8,579 nt of DNA from an uncultured Alphaproteobacteria bacterium. Lineage in GTDB: Bacteria > Pseudomonadota > Alphaproteobacteria > CAAHEQ01 > UBA3637. Positions 1 to 4,689 of the stretch are shown in pieces (position 1 is the first letter of the stretch; every line of letters begins with the position of its first letter). The stretch is from the NCBI GenBank assembly GCA_944391545.1, contig CALXTZ010000060.1:1-8579 (forward strand), written 5' to 3'. A model generated the notes under the pieces. It was not told the origin of the DNA and ran no database searches. It worked only from the letters and a program-made list of their open reading frames with translations. A program made the translations under genes and the position numbers.

Positions 1-1
1 A

Positions 2-838
2 AGCTGTGAAAGCGGAACGTGTCAAGACAATGACAACCTGTGCGGGCCCAAAGAAGTCTGTGTGTCCGGAAGGTGCCAATGCGCCTCTGATTACACGGAA
101 TGCCGGGGTGGGTGTTACACGGCGTGCGGTGACGGATTGATGCGTGATCCCATTTCTTGCGATTGTGTTCCGGCCTGCCCGGATTTTAAAAGATATAATA
201 TTCAAACAGGAGAATGTGAGTGTTTGTCACCTCCAGAAGGCATTGATCCCGAGACTTGCCAATGTGATGAAGTAAACGGCTGGTTTTTGTTTGGGGGAAC
301 ATGTGTGAAGTGCCAAATTCAAACAGATGATGAGATGTCAACAGCTCGGCTTTATGCAAAGAGAAACAACGGGGGCGCTTGCACCGGTTATGTTTCTGTC
401 GGTTCTTTGGACGGAGCTTATTTATTTTACTATAAAAGCGGATATTGGCAAATACATGGGAAAGGGCGGAAAGCAGCCTCTTTAAGTGTTCGTGTTTTAA
501 CAAGTGAAGGAAAAGTTATTTCAAAGGCGTATTCAGGATTATCTACGGCAGACACGACAAATGCGACGACTGTTACGAATAATGCCAAGTCAAAAGCACC
601 CGTAGGTGCGATTTTCGACCCATCAGAAGAAGTCAGACTCTATTTTTCGGATAGTGATTGTGATGATAACTCATCCAACACATCGGTTCTTTATGGATAT
701 GCACACGTAACACCTGACGTTGATGCATGTATCGCTTATTTTGTAAATAAAGACAAACGTTGCGGAACGACTCAAAGCTGTGATGATGTGCCGTGTTTTA
801 AACCGGGTTATGGTTTCACGAATGAGTGCGGTACATAA
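2..838 (+). CDS. Cysteine-rich EGF-like protein, 3' part (N-terminus outside window)
   Basis: This reading frame is open to the left edge, so the 278 visible residues are only the C-terminal part. A GTG at position 62 is in frame but lies inside the coding sequence, with no ribosome-binding site, and is not a credible start. Visible residues 1-104 hold 18 cysteines, with four C-x-C pairs (GRCQC, ISCDC, GECEC, ETCQC) at roughly residues 25-27, 53-55, 72-74 and 86-88. This looks like tandem EGF/TNFR-like disulfide modules. From about residue 105 to the end is a different, Ser/Thr/Asn/Gly-rich region with few cysteines (seven), alternating hydrophobic stretches and an acidic SDSDCDDN segment, suggesting a beta-rich globular domain that I do not recognise. 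Dense cysteine pairing implies export to the periplasm or cell surface, but the signal peptide would be upstream of the window. No C-terminal membrane anchor is visible, since the protein ends NECGT. Arginine codons AGA/AGG are used more often (4 of 10) than in the neighbouring genes. Function is unknown; adhesin or surface structural protein is only a guess. Confidence 0.8.
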   Translation, partial: SCESGTCQDNDNLCGPKEVCVSGRCQCASDYTECRGGCYTACGDGLMRDPISCDCVPACPDFKRYNIQTGECECLSPPEGIDPETCQCDEVNGWFLFGGTCVKCQIQTDDEMSTARLYAKRNNGGACTGYVSVGSLDGAYLFYYKSGYWQIHGKGRKAASLSVRVLTSEGKVISKAYSGLSTADTTNATTVTNNAKSKAPVGAIFDPSEEVRLYFSDSDCDDNSSNTSVLYGYAHVTPDVDACIAYFVNKDKRCGTTQSCDDVPCFKPGYGFTNECGT

Positions 839-863
839 ACCGTTTAAAAATTAAACGGTTTTT
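837..863. terminator. Shared (bidirectional) intrinsic terminator between convergent genes
   Basis: The arms AAACCGTTTA (837-846) and TAAACGGTTT (852-861) are perfect reverse complements around an AAAAT loop, followed on the plus strand by T859-T863. This fits a Rho-independent terminator for the cysteine-rich gene. Its TAA stop (836-838) runs into the left arm. On the minus strand the same hairpin is followed by a shorter T-run (TTTAT), and the galE stop codon (851-853) lies in the loop and right arm, so the element probably ends both converging transcripts. The stem is A/T-rich with only a CCG/CGG core, so efficiency may be moderate. Confidence 0.75.
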
Positions 864-1822
864 CGGTAAACGGCCCATGTGCTGGCGATAATATTGTCAA
901 GAGAGCTGTGTGTCGCAGACCAGCCCAAGACGGCTTTTGCTTGTGCCGCAGATGCCGTGACAACGGCAGGGTCCCCCGCACGGCGAGGAGCAAATTGATA
1001 AGCAATCGGTTTTTGAATAACTTTTTGCGTTTCTTTAACCATTTCAAGAACGCTTAATCCTTTTTCCGTTCCCAAATTGAGGGAAAGGCTTTCTTTGCCG
1101 TCCATCAGATGTTGAATGGCTTTGACGTGCGCATCGGCCAGATCCGTCACGTGAATATAGTCGCGAATGCAAGTTCCGTCAGGCGTGTCATAATCGTTTC
1201 CGAAAATATTCAGGCTTTCCCGTTTCCCGCAAGCAACTTCCATAATAATCGGCAGCAAATTTTGCGGATTTTGTTCCAGTCCCTTAACGGCTCCCGTTTC
1301 ATCATATCCGACGGCATTAAAATACCGAAGCGCCATGAAATTTAATCCTTTTAAGGTATGATACCATTTTAAAAACCGTTCGGTTTCAAGCTTGGTAAAG
1401 CCGTAAAAACTCATCGGATCCAGCGGATGCTTTTCATCAATCGGCAAGTACTGCGGCGTTCCGTAAACAGCTGCCGATGAAGAAAAGACAAGGTTGTTTA
1501 CGTGTGTTTCCAACATAGCGTTTAATACGTTTAACATGCCGGAGATATTGTTTTGGGCATAAAGCGCCGGATTGTCCATTGATTCTCCGACCGCCTTTTT
1601 CCCCGCCAGCAAAATCACGGCATCGACGTTTTTCCGCAGGGCTTGCAAGAGTGCTTCTTTATCCAGAATGTCGCCTTTGATAAAAGAGGCTTCCGGAAAC
1701 AAATTAATCTCTTGCCCGGTTGACAAATTGTCGAACACGGTGACGGTTGCTTTTTGATCTAACAGAGCTTTGACAACATGGCTGCCGATATAACCGGCGC
1801 CGCCGATAACAAGTACATGCAT
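851..1822 (-). CDS. galE: UDP-glucose 4-epimerase GalE
   Basis: GalE interconverts UDP-glucose and UDP-galactose using tightly bound NAD+, supplying galactose units for lipopolysaccharide, capsule or exopolysaccharide and serving the Leloir pathway. The 323-residue product is close to the usual size (about 330-340). It is an extended short-chain dehydrogenase: the Rossmann glycine motif GGAGYIGSH is at residues 7-15, the NAD-ribose acidic residue D31 is in VFDNLSTG, and the LAGKKAVGES loop is at about 72-81. The SSSAAVYG serine region is at 114-121 and the catalytic Tyr140-x3-Lys144 pair is in SFYGFTKLETE. LRYFNAVG is at 165-172. The GalE signature GNDYDTPDGTCIRDYIHV lies at 208-225 and the sugar-nucleotide segment RRAGDPA at 280-286. 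The start is supported by GGGAG (1829-1833 on the reverse strand) six bases before the ATG. It stands alone on the minus strand, divergent from the TraX-like gene and convergent with the cysteine-rich gene. No other sugar genes are visible beside it. Paralogous epimerases with other specificities cannot be fully excluded. Confidence 0.95.
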   Translation of the reverse strand: MHVLVIGGAGYIGSHVVKALLDQKATVTVFDNLSTGQEINLFPEASFIKGDILDKEALLQALRKNVDAVILLAGKKAVGESMDNPALYAQNNISGMLNVLNAMLETHVNNLVFSSSAAVYGTPQYLPIDEKHPLDPMSFYGFTKLETERFLKWYHTLKGLNFMALRYFNAVGYDETGAVKGLEQNPQNLLPIIMEVACGKRESLNIFGNDYDTPDGTCIRDYIHVTDLADAHVKAIQHLMDGKESLSLNLGTEKGLSVLEMVKETQKVIQKPIAYQFAPRRAGDPAVVTASAAQAKAVLGWSATHSSLDNIIASTWAVYRKTV

Positions 1823-1854
1823 GAAAATCTCCCGCTTTTTATGGTGTGTCTATT

Positions 1855-1883
1855 TTACCAGTATTTTATAAAAACGCTATACT
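1855..1883 (+). promoter_or_regulatory. Predicted sigma70-type promoter for the TraX-like gene
   Basis: TTACCA (1855-1860, 4 of 6 to TTGACA) and TATACT (1878-1883, 5 of 6 to TATAAT) are separated by exactly 17 bp in the divergent intergenic region. Transcription would begin near 1890, leaving a leader of about 35 bases. A T-run follows the -10 hexamer directly. I could not pick out an equally good minus-strand promoter for galE in the same 102 bp: candidate TATAAA and TAAAAT boxes exist but lack a convincing -35. This is pattern-based only. Confidence 0.5.
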
Positions 1884-1924
1884 TTTTTTTAAGTTTCCTG
1901 TAGGCTTTTAAAAAAGGATTTCAG

Positions 1925-2611
1925 ATGAAAAAAATTCAAATCAATCAAGATTGGTTGAAAATTTATGCGTTGGTTGCCATGACAATTGATCATGTCGCCC
2001 AGTATTTGCCCGTGCCCGGTGCCGTTTATCAACGGATGTTTATCGGTCGAACGGCTTTTCCGATTTTTGCGTTTTTGCTCATGTATCATTTATGTCAAAA
2101 ACAAATTTATGAAAAATACGTCAACCGGTTGTTGTTTTTCGGGATTTTAACCACTGTTGTTTTGTTTCCTTTACAACCGGATCATCGATTGAACATCTTT
2201 TTTACGTTTTTATTTCCCGTTTTGACTTTGTGGGGGTGGGATCAAATCCGAAAGGAAAATATGAATAAAATTATCGGCGTCATCTTTGCCGGAATTATTT
2301 TGATGTTCATGGGATTCTTATCGGTGTTCGCTTCATACTCTGTCATGGGGTATTTTTATCTGTTGTGTTTTTATGCTTATTTTTGTCAATCTGCCCGAGT
2401 ATGGATTTTTCCGTTGCTGGTTTTCGGCTTTTTGATTAATTGGGATGCACAGATCGGGTACGGATTGGTCAGTTTAATTACGACGGTTTTCTTGTTGCAG
2501 GTTGACATGTCTGCCCGATATCCCCGTCTGATTAAATCCTGGTGGCTGTTTTATGTGTACTTTCCGCTGCATTTGATAGTGATTTTGTCCGTTCGGTATC
2601 TCTTGAGTTGA
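1925..2611 (+). CDS. TraX family membrane protein
   Basis: A 228-residue integral membrane protein with hallmarks of the TraX family (Pfam TraX, named after the F-plasmid protein that N-acetylates F pilin). An N-terminal motif reads DWLKIYALVAMTIDHVAQ at residues 9-26, with the conserved M-T-I-D-H. This is followed by RMFIGRTAFPIFAFLL (37-52, family signature G-R-x-A-F-P-I-F) and a C-terminal YVYFPLHLIVI (210-220), matching the Y-x-x-P-x-H-L motif. About seven or eight hydrophobic segments lie between. The start is supported by AAAAAGG (1911-1917) seven bases upstream of the ATG. No pilin or conjugation gene is present in the window, so the family name does not imply pilin acetylation here. 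Chromosomal TraX homologues are common and mostly of unknown substrate. By inference it may acylate a surface protein or glycan. The transporter gene starts 43 bp downstream with no terminator between, suggesting a two-gene operon. Confidence 0.85.
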   Translation: MKKIQINQDWLKIYALVAMTIDHVAQYLPVPGAVYQRMFIGRTAFPIFAFLLMYHLCQKQIYEKYVNRLLFFGILTTVVLFPLQPDHRLNIFFTFLFPVLTLWGWDQIRKENMNKIIGVIFAGIILMFMGFLSVFASYSVMGYFYLLCFYAYFCQSARVWIFPLLVFGFLINWDAQIGYGLVSLITTVFLLQVDMSARYPRLIKSWWLFYVYFPLHLIVILSVRYLLS

Positions 2612-2626
2612 TTTTTGAAAGCGGCT

Positions 2627-2648
2627 CCCCTATTTATTGAAAGGGGGA
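2627..2648 (+). promoter_or_regulatory. Ribosome-binding site of the DMT-like gene, with possible masking hairpin
   Basis: AGGGGGA at 2642-2648 lies six bases before ATG 2655 and fixes that codon as the start, in preference to the in-frame TTG at 2637, which has no binding site of its own. Just upstream, CCCCT (2627-2631) is complementary to AGGGG (2642-2646) across a 10-base loop, so an RNA hairpin could cover the ribosome-binding site. The stem is only five pairs, so this is weak evidence of regulation. Confidence 0.5.
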
Positions 2649-2654
2649 AGAAAA

Positions 2655-3536
2655 ATGACATGGGTCATTACGGGCTTGTTTTACGGCCTATTTATGAGTT
2701 TTTATACCTACATTAACCAAAAATATAAACTAAACGGTTATATTTTGGGTATGTGGCGCGGTTTCGGAATCATGCTGGTCACATTTCCCATTATTTTCGT
2801 GGAGCCGTTTTATTTCGATCCGATTTATTTTATTTTGTTGACGGTTCAAGGTTTGTTTATCGGTTATTTTGACTCGCGTGTTTTTATGGCCTCGGCGCGG
2901 TTCGGGGCGGGAGGAACGTCTCGGACACTTGTCTTTTCCATCGTCATTTCAACCATTTTGTGGTGGATTTTACACCCGGCGGATTTTTTGGTCTTGTGGC
3001 AAAGACCTTGGATTTTGCTTGGAATTATTGCAGCTTTGTCCGGGACGATTATCAGTTATCTGTTCATTACGAAAGATCCGTTTTCAAAGCAATTGATTAC
3101 ATTCAGGATGCCGGCCGTTGTCGTTGGGTCATTAGTGAGTACGGTTAATAAAGAAATTATGTTGCGGCATCAATTGGAAACCGGCATCGGATATTATTTG
3201 GTTTATTCCATGTTTATCAGCGGGCTTTACAATCTGTATATTTACGCTTCTCAAGGCCGGATGACCAAAAATCGCGTGCTTAAAGAAGTCTTTGCACCCA
3301 AAGTGGTACAGGCAAGTTTTATGCTCATCTTGTTCAGCATCGCTTTGATTATTGCCAAAAGCATTTCTTTGGCCTATACGCCCAACACAGGCTATGTTAA
3401 TGCTTTGTCGCTGACGTCTCCTTTGTGGATTATTTTATTTAATCATTACTTTAAAGAAAAGGATCTGGTGTCCGTCCGTGCCGGGCTTGTTTTGATTATC
3501 AGCTTATTCTTTTTAACGATTCTGGCTTCCGCGTAA
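2655..3536 (+). CDS. DMT/EamA-like multi-pass membrane transporter
   Basis: A 293-residue, very hydrophobic protein with about nine or ten predicted membrane segments (for example near residues 3-19, 30-49, 55-72, 90-106, 117-138, 181-199, 219-240, 248-264 and 274-292). Length, even spacing of helices and apparent two-halves organisation match the drug/metabolite transporter (EamA/RhaT-like) superfamily. The end, YVNALSLTSPLWIILFNHY followed by a short charged loop (FKEKD) and a last helix (GLVLIISLFFL), resembles the second EamA repeat, where a similar proline and acidic residue are typical. Substrate cannot be inferred. The ATG is chosen because AGGGGGA lies six bases upstream; extending to the TTG at 2637 would add six charged residues ahead of the first helix. 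The gene follows the TraX-like gene by 43 bp and is probably translated from the same mRNA. It could alternatively be an unnamed membrane family that only resembles DMT transporters. Confidence 0.7.
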   Translation: MTWVITGLFYGLFMSFYTYINQKYKLNGYILGMWRGFGIMLVTFPIIFVEPFYFDPIYFILLTVQGLFIGYFDSRVFMASARFGAGGTSRTLVFSIVISTILWWILHPADFLVLWQRPWILLGIIAALSGTIISYLFITKDPFSKQLITFRMPAVVVGSLVSTVNKEIMLRHQLETGIGYYLVYSMFISGLYNLYIYASQGRMTKNRVLKEVFAPKVVQASFMLILFSIALIIAKSISLAYTPNTGYVNALSLTSPLWIILFNHYFKEKDLVSVRAGLVLIISLFFLTILASA

Positions 3537-3542
3537 AAATAA

Positions 3543-3571
3543 TTGCACCTGCGCGTTAAAAGTGATATGTA
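3543..3571 (+). promoter_or_regulatory. Weak candidate promoter for tsaB-rimI
   Basis: TTGCAC (3543-3548, 4 of 6) and TATGTA (3566-3571, 3 of 6) are separated by 17 bp, in the 56-bp gap between the transporter gene and tsaB. No terminator hairpin is visible in this gap, so tsaB may instead be read from the upstream operon. Confidence 0.3.
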
Positions 3572-3592
3572 AGGAAAGCAAAGGAGAATAAT

Positions 3593-4201
3593 ATGCTTTT
3601 ACTTGCACTGGATACGTCGGCGAATTGTGTGTCGGTTGCTTTGTTGGATGAAGACCGGGTTTGGGGTTTCATACAGGAAGACATGGAACGGGGCCATGCG
3701 GAAAGCTTGATGCCGATCATTGCGCGGTTAATGGAAAATGCACATCTGACGCTTAAAGAAATCGACGGCATTGCCGTCAGCGTCGGACCGGGATCATTTA
3801 CCGGAGTCCGCGTCGGACTGGCGGCCGCCCGGGCGTTCGGACTGGCGTTGAAACTCCCTGTTTACGGCGTGACGTGCTTCGAAAGTGTTGTTTTCGGCAT
3901 TCATAAACCGGTTGCCGTGGTTTTAGATACAAAACGAGATGACTTTTATGTTCAGTTCTTTGATGAAAATGCAAAAGCAAGTGCCGCCCCGGCCGTTTTG
4001 TCGGCGGAACAGTTGCGGCAAAAGCTGCCTTTTTCGGCCGTCGGTTCCGGTGCTTTGAAATTATCCGAAGAAATCGGTTGCCCGATTATTCAAAAGATCT
4101 CGCCGGTTGCCGTTTCTGTCGGCAAAGTAGCGCTTTCGCGGTTGGATAACCCGATGCCGGCGAATCCGCTTTATTTACGAGAAGCCGATGTTACGCTTTG
4201 A
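3593..4201 (+). CDS. tsaB: tRNA t6A biosynthesis protein TsaB
   Basis: TsaB (formerly YeaZ) is the ASKHA-fold partner of TsaD. With TsaE it forms the cytoplasmic complex that transfers the threonylcarbamoyl group from TsaC product to A37 of tRNAs reading ANN codons. TsaB has no catalytic role but scaffolds and activates TsaD. The 202-residue product is slightly short against the usual 220-230. Family features: N-terminal LALDTSANCVSVAL (residues 4-17) corresponding to the phosphate-1 loop, GHAESLMPII (34-43), the hallmark GPGSFTGVRVGLAAARAFG (65-83), LDTKRDDFYVQFFD (111-124), and the C-terminal PLYLREADV (192-200). Start ATG 3593 follows AAGGAG (3581-3586) with a six-base spacer. The stop overlaps the rimI start by 14 bp, an arrangement common in bacteria and implying translational coupling. 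The tsaD and tsaE partners are not in this window. Confidence 0.95.
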   Translation: MLLLALDTSANCVSVALLDEDRVWGFIQEDMERGHAESLMPIIARLMENAHLTLKEIDGIAVSVGPGSFTGVRVGLAAARAFGLALKLPVYGVTCFESVVFGIHKPVAVVLDTKRDDFYVQFFDENAKASAAPAVLSAEQLRQKLPFSAVGSGALKLSEEIGCPIIQKISPVAVSVGKVALSRLDNPMPANPLYLREADVTL

Positions 4202-4616
4202 TTTAACAACAAAAGCGCATGCCCCTTTGATGGCGGCATTGCATGCCGTCTCGTTTGAAACGGCATGGTCCGAAGAGTCTTTTCGGACCTTTCTGGATTT
4301 GCCGACAACGGTCGGTTTTATCAATGAAGCCGGATTTATTCTATGCACGGTTGTTGCGGATGAAGCCGAAATTTTAACGCTGTGTGTGCATCCGGATTGC
4401 CGACGGCAAGGCATTGCAACGGCTTTGTTACAAAAAATGGAAGCGTATTTGAAAGAAAGGCACGTCAGCCGTTTCTTTTTGGATGTGCGTGCGTCTAATC
4501 TGCCGGCGATCGGCTTATATACGCGAAACGGTTTTACGCAAATGAACCGGCGGGTTGCTTATTATGAAACCGAAAACGGCCGGGAAGATGCGCTTGTTTT
4601 GAAAAAAGAATTATAA
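4188..4616 (+). CDS. rimI: Ribosomal protein S18 alanine N-acetyltransferase RimI (GNAT)
   Basis: RimI acetylates the N-terminal alanine of ribosomal protein S18 using acetyl-CoA. The 142-residue product is the normal size for a single GNAT domain. The segment AEILTLCVHPDCRRQGIATALL (residues about 60-81) contains GNAT motif A, with the acetyl-CoA pyrophosphate loop R73-Q-G-I-A77. It is followed by LDVRASNLPAIGLYTRNGF (98-116), with the N-x-x-A-I-x-L-Y and G-F of motif B, and by RRVAYYET and EDALVLKKEL, both typical of RimI. The start ATG lies inside tsaB (14-bp overlap, different frame) with a modest GAGAAG (4179-4184) upstream, so translation probably depends on reinitiation from tsaB. Adjacency to tsaB supports RimI rather than another GNAT enzyme. 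Some bacterial RimI enzymes have broader N-terminal substrates, which cannot be judged here. Confidence 0.9.
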   Translation: MLRFDLTTKAHAPLMAALHAVSFETAWSEESFRTFLDLPTTVGFINEAGFILCTVVADEAEILTLCVHPDCRRQGIATALLQKMEAYLKERHVSRFFLDVRASNLPAIGLYTRNGFTQMNRRVAYYETENGREDALVLKKEL

Positions 4617-4640
4617 TTTCTGTTGATAAAAAACAGAAAT
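4616..4640. promoter_or_regulatory. 25-bp inverted repeat overlapping the ppiD promoter
   Basis: ATTTCTGTT (4616-4624) and AACAGAAAT (4632-4640) are perfect 9-bp reverse complements separated by seven bases (GATAAAA). The element begins at the last base of the rimI stop codon and contains the predicted -35 box (4623-4628) of the next gene. It is not followed by a T-run on the plus strand, so it is a poor intrinsic terminator. A protein-binding operator controlling ppiD, or an RNA 3'-end-stabilising hairpin for the tsaB-rimI message, are both possible. Confidence 0.5.
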
Positions 4641-4650
4641 CTGATATGCT
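4623..4650 (+). promoter_or_regulatory. Predicted promoter for the ppiD-like gene
   Basis: TTGATA (4623-4628, 5 of 6 to TTGACA) and TATGCT (4645-4650, 4 of 6 to TATAAT) with a 16-bp spacer. Transcription would start near 4657, about 33 bases before the ATG. It is among the best sigma70-like matches in the window and supports separate transcription of ppiD from tsaB-rimI. Confidence 0.5.
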
Positions 4651-4675
4651 GTTGAACACATAGAAACGATTAACA

Positions 4676-4681
4676 AAAGGG
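4676..4681 (+). promoter_or_regulatory. Ribosome-binding site deciding the ppiD start
   Basis: AAAGGG at 4676-4681 lies eight bases before ATG 4690. The alternative in-frame GTG at 4681 overlaps this G-run and would have no properly spaced binding site, so the ATG is preferred. Confidence 0.6.
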
Positions 4682-4689
4682 TGAATAAC

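Noticed and set aside
62..64. GTG as the start of the first gene
   Set aside because: The frame is open upstream to the window edge with the same cysteine spacing (residues SCESGTC and onward), and no ribosome-binding site precedes this codon.
1109..1757. Plus-strand open frames of 61-78 codons opposite galE
   Set aside because: They lie wholly antisense to the conserved galE sequence and show no ribosome-binding sites or family features.
2637..2639. TTG as the start of the transporter gene
   Set aside because: A strong AGGGGGA lies between it and the ATG at 2655 with ideal spacing, while nothing suitable precedes the TTG.
4620..4636. LexA-type SOS box in the dyad before ppiD
   Set aside because: CTGT and ACAG are separated by nine bases rather than the eight of the E. 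coli-type box, and alphaproteobacterial LexA sites use a different GTTC/GAAC direct-repeat pattern, which is absent.
4681..4683. GTG as the start of ppiD
   Set aside because: It overlaps the ribosome-binding G-run; ATG 4690 has the correct spacing and gives a typical PpiD N-terminus.
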